64,000 bases of DNA from Paenibacillus helianthi (lineage in GTDB: Bacteria; Bacillota; Bacilli; Paenibacillales; Paenibacillaceae): the NCBI RefSeq assembly GCF_001909055.1, contig NZ_LVWI01000002.1:124001-188000 (forward strand), in the 5' to 3' direction. Shown here in pieces: positions 53,381 through 63,833 of this stretch (positions within the stretch are counted from its first letter, which is position 1; the number at the start of each line of letters is the position of its first letter). Position numbers and translations under genes: made by a program. The notes beneath the pieces were generated by a model. The model had not been told where the DNA came from and searched no databases. It was given only the letters and a program-made list of their open reading frames with translations.

Positions 53381-53771
53381 GCTGGATGGCTTATGCAATT
53401 TTTTAGACGGAAAATAATCAAACGGCTGCTCGTCCTTTAGTGGACAACGCAGCTTTTATTCATAAATATTTTCCATTTATACTAATTTTTTTAATATTTA
53501 AAGTTTAACTGTTATCCCAAATTAGTTTTATCTAATAATAGATCAATAAGTCGTGAGGATCGGTCATTGTTTGAACGAAAACGATAATTTATTATAGTTG
53601 CATGGTTATGTAAGCGCTAACATGTAAAAGGGGGTTAGGGTAAATAGCATTAGGATTAACCCACGGCCAAGCCGCAAATGGTTCATGGAAGGAGGAGTGC
53701 CTGTCGGCCAGTAGGCTTAGGGTATAGCAGTCCTGTGAAAGGCTCCAATTATACAAAGGGGGAGTGAACCG
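53381..53771 (+). promoter_or_regulatory. Long leader with promoter and cre before the LplBCA-like operon
   Basis: 391 bases without a gene. A promoter -35 TTGAAC (53571-53576), 16-bp spacer, -10 TATAGT (53593-53598) is followed at about +14 by TGTAAGCGCTAACA (53619-53632), a perfect strict cre. The leader from there to the ATG (about 140 bases) holds the RBS GGGGGAGTG. I saw no riboswitch or strong hairpin in it. Confidence 0.65.
53619..53632. promoter_or_regulatory. Strict-consensus cre site
   Basis: TGTAAGCGCTAACA matches the CcpA consensus TGWAANCGNTNWCA at all positions. Placed just after the predicted start of transcription, it fits a roadblock type of catabolite repression. Confidence 0.8.
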
Positions 53772-54686
53772 ATGCGTAGTCACAGCATGAGAAGCAATTC
53801 TATTCGTAAATTTCTTTATATTTCGCCCTTTATGGTTTTACTTGCTGTCTTTGCATACTATCCGCTCTATGGCTGGGTATATGCATTCTTTGACTATATG
53901 CCGCCGATTCCGCTGTCACAATCGCCTTTTGTCGGGTTGAAATGGTTTCATTCCCTGGTAGAGAACCAGGTAAAGGTCGATCAGCTGCTTCAGGTCATCA
54001 AAAACACCTTCGGCATCAGCGGGCTGAGCATACTTTTCTCTTGGCTCCCCATGATCTTTGCCATTTTCCTGACAGAGATCAAAGCCGTCCGTTTCCGCAA
54101 ATTTATCCAGACCGTAACCACCCTTCCGAACTTTATCAGCTGGGTACTGGTCTATTCCCTGGCATTTTCCATGTTCTCAAGTGAAGGAGTCGTCAATGGT
54201 TTTTTGAGCCAGATGGGGCTGAGCGACTCTCCTATACTCTTTCTTCAGAACTCGGACCATGTCTGGATTACGATGTGGATATGGGCCACCTGGAAGTCAC
54301 TGGGCTGGTCGGCCATTTTGTATATTGCGGCGATTATGAGTATTGATGAGTCCCTGTACGAAGCGGCTTATGTAGATGGTGCAACAAGAATGCAGGTCAT
54401 CCGGCATGTTGTTCTGCCAAGTATGCTGCCGACTTATTTTGTGCTGTTGATGCTCCAGATTGCCAGCTTCCTGAACAATGGGCTGGAGCAATATTTTGTT
54501 TTCCAGAATGCCTTCAACAAAGACACCATCCAGGTATTGGATCTATATGTATACAACCTGGCTATGGGAGGCGGCAGCTATTCCGTTTCCGTCGCGATCA
54601 GTATGCTGAAAAGCCTCATTAGTGTTGTGCTTCTCTTTTCCGTAAACGGGCTGTCCAAATTGTTAAGAGGGGAGGGCATCGTATGA
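53772..54686 (+). CDS. Sugar ABC transporter permease, LplB-like
   Basis: A 304-aa protein with about six helices, beginning MRSHSMRSNSIRKFLYISPF. The segment SLYEAAYVDGATRMQVIRHVVLP is the EAA loop. It belongs to the LplB group, in which the protein pairs with an LplC permease and a large LplA binding protein. RBS GGGGGAG is 6 bases before the ATG. The partner overlaps by 4 bp. Confidence 0.9.
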   Translation: MRSHSMRSNSIRKFLYISPFMVLLAVFAYYPLYGWVYAFFDYMPPIPLSQSPFVGLKWFHSLVENQVKVDQLLQVIKNTFGISGLSILFSWLPMIFAIFLTEIKAVRFRKFIQTVTTLPNFISWVLVYSLAFSMFSSEGVVNGFLSQMGLSDSPILFLQNSDHVWITMWIWATWKSLGWSAILYIAAIMSIDESLYEAAYVDGATRMQVIRHVVLPSMLPTYFVLLMLQIASFLNNGLEQYFVFQNAFNKDTIQVLDLYVYNLAMGGGSYSVSVAISMLKSLISVVLLFSVNGLSKLLRGEGIV

Positions 54687-55645
54687 GTGACAACCAGACC
54701 GGTTTGACGCCGAATGCCAAAGAAAATAACATCTCCCCCAAAATTAAAATGCAGGTCAGTGCAACCGACAAACTGATTTCTGTCGTGATCTACGTGCTGT
54801 TTTCTCTCTTTGCATTTATGTGTGTCTATCCGTTTTACTCCATCATTATCAATACCATAAGCGCCAACGATCTCAGTGCCAAAGGTGAAATTGTGTTTTG
54901 GCCAAGGCAGATCCATTTCCAGAACTATGTTGATGTGTTCAAAATACCGGGACTGTGGAATGCATTTGTCATTTCTTTGGGGAGAACGGTAATAGGTACA
55001 CTTTTGACTGTCGGGGCCTCTGCCTTTTTGGGGTTCATGTTTGCCCAGGAGGATATGTGGGGGAAAAAATTCTGGTACCGCTTTACCATTATTACGATGT
55101 TCTTTAGTGCCGGCATTATCCCCTGGTATCTGACCATGCGATCGCTGCATCTGACCAACAATTTCCTGGCATACATCCTGCCGTCCATCGTAGCCCCGTT
55201 CTTCATCATACTTGTAAAAACGTTCGTAGAATCCACGCCGAAGGAATTGCAGCAGGCGGCCAGCATTGACGGTGCCGGGATTATGACGATCTTTTACAAA
55301 ATTATCTTGCCCATAAGCAAACCGATATTGGCGACAGTCGCCATATTCTCGGCAGTCAACCAGTGGAACTCCTTTCAGGATACGCTGTTGCTGGTTACCG
55401 ACAGTAAATTATACAGCTTGCAGTTTATTCTGTATAACTACATCAATCAGGCCAGTTCCTTATCCACCATGGTCAATCTGCAGAATGCCGGATCTACCGC
55501 CATGGCCAGTCTGTCCACCAAGCAAACCACTACATCTATTCGGATGACTGTTACCATTATCGTTGTCGCTCCTATTTTGCTGATTTATCCAATTTTCCAA
55601 AGATTCTTTGTAAAAGGAATTATCATTGGTGCAGTCAAAGGTTAA
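54683..55645 (+). CDS. Sugar ABC transporter permease, LplC-like
   Basis: A 320-aa protein with about six helices and a 40-residue cytoplasmic N-terminus. The EAA loop is LQQAASIDGAGIMTIFYKIILP; the C-terminus IYPIFQRFFVKGIIIGAVKG is typical for LplC/YtcP-type permeases. It overlaps LplB by 4 bp and precedes the binding protein by 41 bp. Confidence 0.9.
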   Translation: MSDNQTGLTPNAKENNISPKIKMQVSATDKLISVVIYVLFSLFAFMCVYPFYSIIINTISANDLSAKGEIVFWPRQIHFQNYVDVFKIPGLWNAFVISLGRTVIGTLLTVGASAFLGFMFAQEDMWGKKFWYRFTIITMFFSAGIIPWYLTMRSLHLTNNFLAYILPSIVAPFFIILVKTFVESTPKELQQAASIDGAGIMTIFYKIILPISKPILATVAIFSAVNQWNSFQDTLLLVTDSKLYSLQFILYNYINQASSLSTMVNLQNAGSTAMASLSTKQTTTSIRMTVTIIVVAPILLIYPIFQRFFVKGIIIGAVKG

Positions 55646-55686
55646 ATTGCACCATTATGATAAATTAATCATTTGGGGGGCTGTAA

Positions 55687-57477
55687 ATGAGTAAACACAA
55701 TAAGCTGGCAAGAACATCATCAATGCTGTTCGGCACCACCCTGCTTCTGGTAACAACGATATTGAGCGGATGCAGCAGCAACGCTAATAATGCGGGTACA
55801 GCAACGGGATCACCTACTGCGGGTACAGCCACCGAATCATCCAATCCGGGTACAGGAATTGATCACAGCAAGCCTTTGACCATTAACGTATTTGACAATG
55901 CCGCAAATTACCAGGGTGAGCAGACCGGATGGTACGGAAAACTGATTAAGGACAAGTTCAATATCACTCTAAATATTCTATCTCCGCAGGTTGCCGGCGA
56001 TCAGCTATACAAGACAAGGTCGGCATCGGGAGATCTGGGAGACCTCCTGATTATTGATAACAGTCAGCTCGAGGAATTAATTCCGGCGGGTATGATTATG
56101 GATATCACGGATAAGATCAAGAATACGGAGTACCTGTCCAAATATGTGGACAATCACTTCAAGCCCTTCAATACTGCATTCGAAAGCATTAATCCAGACG
56201 GCAAAATTTATGCGCTGCCGACCTTTACATCGGACACTTCCCCGACCACTTTCTCGGAAGAACTCCCTTACTCAAGTCCGCTTATGCCTTGGGATTATTA
56301 CAAGGGAATCGGGGCTCCCAAGCTGAACAATCTGACCGATCTTCTGAATGCCCTGAAGCAGATGCAGGCGAAGTATCCCAAAACACCTGACGGCAAACCG
56401 ATCGTTCCAATTACCTTGTGGAAGGACTGGGATAACGGAAGTATGGAAAATGTTCGTTGGCTGAGTAACTGGTACGGTTATGAACAGCCCGACGGAACCT
56501 CAACCTTACAGTTAAACGCAAAAGGCGATATCGTTCCTCTCGTTGACGACAACAGTATGTACAAGAAGATCCTCCAGTTCTATTATGACGCTAATCAGAT
56601 GGGTCTCGTTGACCCTGACTCACCGTCCCAGGATTGGAATAAAGTCTCTGAAAAGCTGACTAACAAACAGGTCCTGCTCTTATGGTATTCATGGCAAAGA
56701 GGCTTCTACAATACCATTGAAAGAGGCAATAAAGGTGACGGCAATGTGGCCATTCCGATCGCGGATACCCATATTATCCAGAATAGTGATGCCTACTTCG
56801 GGAACGGAAGAGTATTTGCCATTGGTTCAAAAGCAAAGAATCCGGAAAGAATCATTGAATTCATGGATTGGCTGTCCTCACCGGAAGGCCTGCGCTACTA
56901 TACCAATGGATTTGAAGGCTTCAACTATGAAAAAACAGCTGATGGCAAGTTTAAGCTGACTAAAGTAGGACAAACGGCCTTCCAAGATAATACCCCTGTT
57001 CCAGATCAATACGGCGGCGGAGGATATCAAGACGGCCAGAGTAAGCTCAATACTATGATTATGAGTGACTTTGTAGTAGATCCCGATACGAAGGAATTCT
57101 ACAACAGTACCTATTGGAGCTCAACGATTGAGGCAAACAAGACGGTTTTGACTACGGAATGGCAGAAGGCTTACAATGCAACCACTCCGACAGAGTACTA
57201 TCAGAAAAACAATATGATCGATATCGTGCCGAACATTAATACCAGTCTCGGGTCGGACTCCTCAGACATCAAGAATAAACGCAGTCAGATTTCGGATGAT
57301 GTGAAGAACACTTCCTGGAAAATGATATTCGCCAAGGATCAGGCAGAATTCGATAAGCTCTGGACTAAGCTGCAGTCCGATGTAGTGGGTCTCGGTTGGA
57401 ATGACGTTCTTGCCGTAGATACAGAAAGAGCACAAAAAATCGTAAAAATGCGTGCCGATGCAATCGCCAACAAATAG
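55687..57477 (+). CDS. Large sugar-binding lipoprotein, LplA-like
   Basis: A 596-aa lipoprotein with lipobox TTILSGC (Cys29), a Gly/Thr/Ala linker to ~residue 55, and a large binding domain (YKTRSASGDLGDLLIIDNSQL, ALPTFTSDTSPTTF, DAYFGNGRVFAIG). RBS GGGGGG sits 7 bases before the ATG. The last gene of the LplB-LplC-LplA operon. Xylo-oligosaccharide or a decorated derivative is the likely ligand from context, but family members bind many sugars. No clear terminator follows; the IS remnant begins ~66 bases later. Confidence 0.9.
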   Translation: MSKHNKLARTSSMLFGTTLLLVTTILSGCSSNANNAGTATGSPTAGTATESSNPGTGIDHSKPLTINVFDNAANYQGEQTGWYGKLIKDKFNITLNILSPQVAGDQLYKTRSASGDLGDLLIIDNSQLEELIPAGMIMDITDKIKNTEYLSKYVDNHFKPFNTAFESINPDGKIYALPTFTSDTSPTTFSEELPYSSPLMPWDYYKGIGAPKLNNLTDLLNALKQMQAKYPKTPDGKPIVPITLWKDWDNGSMENVRWLSNWYGYEQPDGTSTLQLNAKGDIVPLVDDNSMYKKILQFYYDANQMGLVDPDSPSQDWNKVSEKLTNKQVLLLWYSWQRGFYNTIERGNKGDGNVAIPIADTHIIQNSDAYFGNGRVFAIGSKAKNPERIIEFMDWLSSPEGLRYYTNGFEGFNYEKTADGKFKLTKVGQTAFQDNTPVPDQYGGGGYQDGQSKLNTMIMSDFVVDPDTKEFYNSTYWSSTIEANKTVLTTEWQKAYNATTPTEYYQKNNMIDIVPNINTSLGSDSSDIKNKRSQISDDVKNTSWKMIFAKDQAEFDKLWTKLQSDVVGLGWNDVLAVDTERAQKIVKMRADAIANK

Positions 57478-57542
57478 ATTATTATTGCTCAAGCGCATGC
57501 ATCTCTTCTGTTCTAACTAAGTGGAAAGGGGCTAAAACGCAA

Positions 57543-58245
57543 GGGGCTGTCTCAAAAGTAGATTTTCTATGGAGGGGGATCGTTCTCTTCATTCTTAAAA
57601 CCACAAAAAGTGAGCAAAGTAGCGCTTCTCCCGTATTTGGAGAAGCGCTGCTTTGTGTTTTTGGTCCACTGTGGCTTGCTTTAGCAGATTATGGGCAAGC
57701 AAAAGCCACCCGACTTCGAGGGTCACTTTTCCCATCCCTCGAAGCAGAAATCGCCGGAAGCCCCGGTTGTTCTTCAGTTGTCCAAACACACTCTCCAACG
57801 TTTCCTTGCTTTCTTTGCGGAAATGCAGCGTTTGTCTGGCTGGACATGCTCATGTATCCCCGGCTTCGTCGTACGTCCAGTTCTCAATCTTTCCGATATT
57901 CTCTTTCCAGGCTTTGCTCTTTTCTTTATGGTAGCTGCCGTATTGGACCACGGCCTACACGTGTTCGTTTTCCAAATACGTCAAGTTCTCTTCACTGCCG
58001 TAGCCTTCATCCGCATGAAGGTTGCATCCGGGTCCTTCTTGCTGAAGCTGTTTCGGTCCCCCAGCAGGGTTTGGTATTGCTCATATTTCAGCAGTCTGGG
58101 CAGCAGATCCTTGCGGAGCTGCCAAACGGCTTTTTTCAGGGGCTTATCTTTGGACATTCACGACACGAACGAGGTGGTAAGAAGGAATGTCATCTTCCAG
58201 AACCATTGGCAAGCAAAGTTGGTCCATGCTATATTGAATGTACAA
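57543..58245 (-). mobile_element. Degenerate IS1182-family element (transposase pseudogene)
   Basis: The right end GGGGCTGTCTCAAAAG (57543-57558) is an IS1182-like terminal inverted repeat; the matching left end was not found. The minus strand carries transposase pieces in order: N-terminus from TTG 58245 (YIQYSMDQLCLPM, EDDIPSYHLVRVV), then a middle block LKKAVWQLRKDLLPRLLKYE and KKDPDATFMRMK, then YGSEENLTYLENEHV with an internal stop, HKEKSKAWKENIGKIENWTYD, and the intact tail ESVFGQLKNNRGFRRFLLRG. At least three deletions, frameshifts and stops reduce about 1.6 kb to 0.65 kb. It cannot encode an active transposase. Confidence 0.85.
57595..57798 (-). pseudogene. C-terminal piece of IS1182 transposase
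   Basis: The 67 residues from ESVFGQLKNNRGFRRFLL to the stop match the conserved C-terminal tail of IS1182 transposases, including VTLEVGWLLLAHNLLKQA. The preceding frame is broken. Confidence 0.8.
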
Positions 58246-58260
58246 TGAAATCGCTCCTTT

Positions 58261-58592
58261 GGAATGGTTGGGTGGTACCTCCATTTTACCAAAAGAACGA
58301 TTTCTTTTTCGTGTTATTGAAGAGTGAAAATTCGTATCCCGCTTAAACAGCGGAGAGGACGGACTGATTGTGGAAAAGCGGCAGCGGTCGCCTTGGTCTC
58401 CGGATTTTCACCGCTAAGGGGAATGAAAAAAATCTGGAGAGCACAGCGATTGGAACAACGGTCCGTTCGCGCAGCGTCCACCCAAGTGCTCACGTTGATC
58501 CTACTTAAAAACAGGGGGCTATCGTTTTCGGTTTTTAGACCCAAGAACGGTCCCATAACTAGAATATTCTACTTAATCCTTGAACCGGTCCG
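58261..58592. repeat. Gene-free stretch, possibly a multi-copy Paenibacillus intergenic repeat
   Basis: No gene is supported here. The stretch from about 58315 (CGCTTAAACAGCGGAGAGGA) to 58560 reads like a short intergenic element that I have an impression of having seen repeatedly in Paenibacillus; this is memory only. The frame KQRRGRTDCGKAAAVALVSG is probably not translated. It lies next to the IS remnant. Confidence 0.3.
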
Positions 58593-59387
<795 letters not shown>

Positions 59388-59398
59388 TCATTCCTCTC

Positions 59399-60931
59399 TT
59401 AGATATGAATGGATTGCCGTTTGAAATATTGCCCGACCAGAAATTGCATAACCTCACCTGGAGGTTTCTCCTCAAATTCTGCCTTGTCACCAAAAGCCAT
59501 GCCGTAAGGCGTTTCCGGCGTACACGGTCTCCAGAGAGGCAACTCCTCACCGGTGGAATCCTTGCCGTTAGGATCACCCGTGCCAATGAAATACGCAAGA
59601 TAATTGCACATCTGGCGGGCAAGGTCATAATGTTTGCCCACAAAAGGCCGCCAGCATTTGGCCAGCGTTTCGAAGTGGAACCACAGATCCACCGAATGGA
59701 AGGTTCCCGGATCATCCCATCCGGGAATGTCGGCATCAAACGTGTAATAATACATCGGAACGCCGCTGCCGGAATCGCTATTGGCCTTAACGGCAACACG
59801 GACCGCATATTCAATATTGCTTACGGAAGCCTTCTGGATCATTTCTTCCAGCTTTCCTGAATCAACGCCGCATAACTTAAGGTACTCTTCCGCTTCGCCG
59901 CCGAACATTTCAACCGCCATGGCTCTGAATTCATCCACGCTGCCGGCACCTGGAACAGCAAAAAATTCGGATGAGGTATTTCCCAGCATGACCGGCACTT
60001 TATGGTGCTGCCCCTTTAGAAAAAGGTCATACGGGTCGCCCGGACAGTATAACTGGTCCATGACCGTGCCCCAGAAGCTGCCGTACTCCAGCATTTTATC
60101 GCGGATATAGACGGCATCCAGCTTGCGGGCCTCTTCCAGCGTCGACACTCCCATAAATTCAAAGAACGCTGCGCCCTCCTCTTCAGCATCTTTCAAGGTC
60201 CGGTGCTGCGGAGGCACCGGGTTGTCCGGGTACAGCGGAGTAAAGATCCCGCTCATAATCACGGCCCGCTGAAACAACCCTTCATTCTGCGGCGAGGTCA
60301 GTTGGCTCAGCACACTTCCGCCGCCGGCTGATTGTCCGCCGATTGTGATTTGGTCCGGGTCTCCGCCAAAAGCAGCGACATTGCGTTTCACCCACTGTGT
60401 GCCAGCCTGCTGATCCAGATGTCCAAAATTCGCGGGAGCATCGGGGGATTCTGCAGTAATCTCAGGATGGCTCAGAAAGCCAAATGCGTTCAGACGGTAA
60501 TTCACAGTCACAACGACAATCCCCCTGCGGGCAATGCGTTCGCCGTCAAACTCCATTTCAGCAGTATGGCCAACCTGTAGTCCTCCGCCAAAATACCATA
60601 CAAAGACAGGAAGCTTCTCATCGGCGCTAACCGCCGGTGTCCAGACATTCAGGTACAGACAGTCCTCATCCATCGGAAGATCCGGGTCGACCGACCATTC
60701 GCGGGTATAAATATTATTCACATCTATGACTGTCGGGGCCTGCATCGAAATAGGGGCAAAATCATATGCCTTCAATTGCCCTTCCCAGTTCCGCACAAGC
60801 TGGGGGGCACGCCAGCGGTTCTTCCCTACAGGCGGGGCCGCAAACGGAATTCCTTTGAAGCTGGTAATACGTGGATCAGCTGCCGGCAACCCCTGAACGA
60901 TACCATTTTCAACACACACCGCTCTTAACAT
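59399..60931 (-). CDS. Type-B carboxylesterase (PnbA-like)
   Basis: A 510-aa protein. MDEDCLYLNVWTP is the family motif near residue 90, the oxyanion hole is in FVWYFGGGLQVGH, and Ser201 in GGQSAGGGSV the nucleophile. No signal peptide. RBS GAGAGGAG is 7 bases before the ATG. Bacterial relatives hydrolyse short esters, including acetylated sugars and feruloyl esters. Being 17 bp upstream of the XynZ-like esterase and 72 bp after the GH43 gene suggests deacylation of xylan fragments; the substrate is inferred. Confidence 0.88.
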   Translation of the reverse strand: MLRAVCVENGIVQGLPAADPRITSFKGIPFAAPPVGKNRWRAPQLVRNWEGQLKAYDFAPISMQAPTVIDVNNIYTREWSVDPDLPMDEDCLYLNVWTPAVSADEKLPVFVWYFGGGLQVGHTAEMEFDGERIARRGIVVVTVNYRLNAFGFLSHPEITAESPDAPANFGHLDQQAGTQWVKRNVAAFGGDPDQITIGGQSAGGGSVLSQLTSPQNEGLFQRAVIMSGIFTPLYPDNPVPPQHRTLKDAEEEGAAFFEFMGVSTLEEARKLDAVYIRDKMLEYGSFWGTVMDQLYCPGDPYDLFLKGQHHKVPVMLGNTSSEFFAVPGAGSVDEFRAMAVEMFGGEAEEYLKLCGVDSGKLEEMIQKASVSNIEYAVRVAVKANSDSGSGVPMYYYTFDADIPGWDDPGTFHSVDLWFHFETLAKCWRPFVGKHYDLARQMCNYLAYFIGTGDPNGKDSTGEELPLWRPCTPETPYGMAFGDKAEFEEKPPGEVMQFLVGQYFKRQSIHI

Positions 60932-61003
60932 GCCATTACTCCTCTCTGGATATCAGCGCTTAAGCACACAGGAATCAGCTTGTTCTGTTTAAGCAACCCG
61001 CAT

Positions 61004-62818
61004 TTACCTCACGGCTACTTCCATAAATACCTTCTTTAGCTCCCGGTTCAGATCTTTATCTTCTGTCAGATCCAAAACCGGAACACCGTCAATATCAAAA
61101 TGCACGCGGCGCAAGCCTGAACTTCTCGGTCCGTCAATCCCCGGTCTTGCATGATAAGCATTCCAAATGACCCCATCATCATCTGTCACATAGGAGTTGT
61201 GGCCCGGCCCATATTCTCCGGGAACACTTCTGGAGGTCAGCAGCGGATAATTCCCTTTGGTCCAGCTGCGGGTGTCCAGCAAATCTGCATCCTTATCGGC
61301 AGTCAAGAGACCCACAACATAGGTTGCATCCACTGCCGCGCTGGCAAAGGTCAAAAATAATTTGTCTTCGGTGTAGAGGGCAAACGGCCCCTCATCTACA
61401 AAAGTATGATTATTGGCCCACCCGTAATCGGGTCTGGTCAGAAGTACCGGATCACTGGTCAGCTTCCACGGCTCCTGCGGGTCAATGGTGGCGATATAGA
61501 TCCAGGCTCCAAGATCGGCAGGCACGAACTGGCGCTCCGACCATGCGGCGTAATGCTCCCCGTTCCATTGAATGACAGTCATATCGAGGGAAATGGTTTT
61601 GCCTGCTTCGCATAAATATGTACCATCTTTCTTCACTACACGCTTAGGCATGGACCAGTCAGCAGCACACATCGGATTTCCTTCTGCACGTAACTTCATG
61701 ACATGCGACTCTTCATGCAGGAACTCCCCCGGTGTTGCCGCATGAAAGAGATATAGCTCATCCTCAATGCTGTGAAATTCCGGTGCCCACAGCAGTCCGC
61801 CGATCTGTTCATAGGTGTTCGAATCCAGAATCAATACTTCCTCGGCATCTGCCAGCCCGGGGATGGTATCCGCTTCCCGCATATATAGCGTGTGATTTTG
61901 GTCCGCATCGTTGGTAGCAATGAAATAATACTTCCCTTTCCATTTCGCTATGCAGGGATCTGCACGGTCGAATGCAACCGGAAACGGGTAATGATCCTGA
62001 TGGACTTCACCGGAAATTCTATAGGTTCCAGCCTTGTCCCAATGGATTTCTTCCGTATTCCAATCCACTCTTTTCAGCGCTTGGGTGCCGTCACTGTAGA
62101 GAGCCGTTGCCCGGATCTCATCCAAATCCTCTTCCGATGCGGCTGTCACGCGGTCTGGAACTTTAATGGCAATGTTGGTTGGAACCGTAAGCTTGCAGTA
62201 GAGCCTGCGGGCTATTTCTTTCGATACCGGGATGTAATTACGCGGCAGGACCCCCTCAATATCGGCAAGCACTGCCTCCAGGGTAAAAGGCTGCGCCGCT
62301 TCCGGTGCTGAGATTTCCTTCAGACTCATGATATCGGCTATAAAATTCTGATAACCGTTCCCCCGATCATCGATCCAGCGGATCAGGTAGCCTTTCCGAC
62401 CGGCATCGTACTCGCAGGAGACATCGCTTACATAAGTATCCGCCTTAAGCTCCAGCAGTCCAACTTCGTTGTATTGCAGCAAGTCACCGGAGGAGAACAC
62501 CAGCACTTTCCCCTTACTCTCTGCATCGGCTTCGCCTTCTGCCTCCGTACGGACTGCGATGACCCCGAAATTCCCCTCGGAGGTGTGGAACAGATACGGA
62601 TTCTTCAAGCTCTTGGCCCGGAGTGTACCATCCTCATTCTCTGTCGCCTTAGCGAATAAGACCCCTGAATTATGGTTTAATTCCTGAAAAAGAAGCCCGT
62701 CGTTGCAATAAGCCAAATGCATGCTGTGCGCCAGCTTCGGAGCATATACCATATCCTCCTGAGGTATCCGGGTATAGCAAAGGATATAATTCCGATCTTC
62801 GTGTTGTTGTGGTATCAT
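61004..62818 (-). CDS. GH43-like enzyme with N-terminal extra domain
   Basis: ATG 62818 (RBS GGAGGGGG, 9 bases away) gives 604 aa; a TTG two codons upstream is too near the RBS. No signal peptide. Residues ~1-290 are an atypical N-terminal part with a propeller-like start and an Ig-like strand set (EEIHWDKAGTYRISGEV). Residues ~300-600 are the GH43 catalytic part: FDRADPCIAKWKGKYYFIATND has the base Asp, AVDATYVVG and GPGHNSYVTDDDGVIWNAYHA are late propeller motifs. Arabinofuranosidase or galactanase activity is plausible. Head of a run with the two esterase genes; divergent from an AraC gene. Confidence 0.8.
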   Translation of the reverse strand: MIPQQHEDRNYILCYTRIPQEDMVYAPKLAHSMHLAYCNDGLLFQELNHNSGVLFAKATENEDGTLRAKSLKNPYLFHTSEGNFGVIAVRTEAEGEADAESKGKVLVFSSGDLLQYNEVGLLELKADTYVSDVSCEYDAGRKGYLIRWIDDRGNGYQNFIADIMSLKEISAPEAAQPFTLEAVLADIEGVLPRNYIPVSKEIARRLYCKLTVPTNIAIKVPDRVTAASEEDLDEIRATALYSDGTQALKRVDWNTEEIHWDKAGTYRISGEVHQDHYPFPVAFDRADPCIAKWKGKYYFIATNDADQNHTLYMREADTIPGLADAEEVLILDSNTYEQIGGLLWAPEFHSIEDELYLFHAATPGEFLHEESHVMKLRAEGNPMCAADWSMPKRVVKKDGTYLCEAGKTISLDMTVIQWNGEHYAAWSERQFVPADLGAWIYIATIDPQEPWKLTSDPVLLTRPDYGWANNHTFVDEGPFALYTEDKLFLTFASAAVDATYVVGLLTADKDADLLDTRSWTKGNYPLLTSRSVPGEYGPGHNSYVTDDDGVIWNAYHARPGIDGPRSSGLRRVHFDIDGVPVLDLTEDKDLNRELKKVFMEVAVR

Positions 62819-63001
62819 TAACAAATGCCCCCCTCCATTATTGATAAATCCTAATGACCATTAACTACCATTTGAGCATTGAAATTCAGAATGTTTCCCC
62901 AAACGCCCTTAATACACAATATAAATTATAGAAAAATACTGAATCCCAAACAATGATATATCCTGCTCATTAATTGATGTATCCGAAGAAAGGAGAAGCC
63001 A

Positions 63002-63793
63002 ATGCCCAAGATTCATTATGTCGAATTTGACGCTACTCATCCTGACGATTTTGTCTTCAGTATTCCCGATGGCCATGATGCCTGGCTTCTGGTGCTCACA
63101 CAAACTCCGGCGTTGTTTGAAGTGAACGGGGAATTGAAAGAGTATCCGGCCCACTCTGTTATTCTTTATCCTCCTAAGCACACTATCTATTATCGTGCTT
63201 GTTCCAATAAGTACGTTAACGACTGGGTCCGTTTCGATGCGGACGAATCCTACATCACTGAAACCACTTTGCCTGTTGGTGTCCCATTCTCGCTGCCGGA
63301 CCCCAGCTATTGCCATCAGCTGTTTCAACTGCTGACCTTTGAGCATACTTTTCAGAATGATTACAGGGAACTGTCCATCGACTACCTGTTTCGAATTATC
63401 TTCAATAAGCTGTGTGAAGCGTCCCAAGACAAGCTGAACCCGCAATATTATAATCTTCTAAGCTTGCGTAAGACGCTTTACAATAACCCCGGCCATCCTT
63501 GGACCGTTTCCTTAATGGCAGAGTATCTGCATATCAGTGCAGGCTATCTGCAGACGATATATAAATCCACCTTCGGGATCTCCTGCATGGAGGATGTCAT
63601 TCATTGCCGGATTCGGCTGGCCAAAGAAAAGCTTGGCTTTGGTCCACATAAAATTGCCGAGGTCGCAACGCTTTGCGGGTATGCCAATGTGGAGCATTTC
63701 TGCAGACAGTTTCGGCAGCTTACGGGTTACTCCCCCAAGGCTTACCGGGAGACTCTCGTCTCCAAGGAACCAAAGGAACCGGCTGACAAATGA
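63002..63793 (+). CDS. AraC-family regulator, divergent from GH43-esterase genes
   Basis: A 263-aa protein with RBS AAAGGAG. Residues ~10-100 are a cupin-like sensor (WLLVLTQTPALFEVNGELKE, HSVILYPPKHTIYYRA). Residues ~155-255 are the AraC HTH pair (VSLMAEYLHISAGYLQTIYK, VATLCGYANVEHFCRQFRQ). It likely activates the divergent GH43-esterase run in response to an arabinoxylan sugar. The intergenic 183 bp shows no strict cre. Confidence 0.85.
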   Translation: MPKIHYVEFDATHPDDFVFSIPDGHDAWLLVLTQTPALFEVNGELKEYPAHSVILYPPKHTIYYRACSNKYVNDWVRFDADESYITETTLPVGVPFSLPDPSYCHQLFQLLTFEHTFQNDYRELSIDYLFRIIFNKLCEASQDKLNPQYYNLLSLRKTLYNNPGHPWTVSLMAEYLHISAGYLQTIYKSTFGISCMEDVIHCRIRLAKEKLGFGPHKIAEVATLCGYANVEHFCRQFRQLTGYSPKAYRETLVSKEPKEPADK

Positions 63794-63833
63794 TTTGAGA
63801 GCGGCTCCCAGGTTCAGCTTGGGCAGCCCCTCT

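Noticed and set aside
53592-53783. A 63-codon minus-strand frame across the LplBCA leader
   Set aside because: It runs through the promoter, cre and RBS of the plus-strand operon and lacks any protein-like signature.
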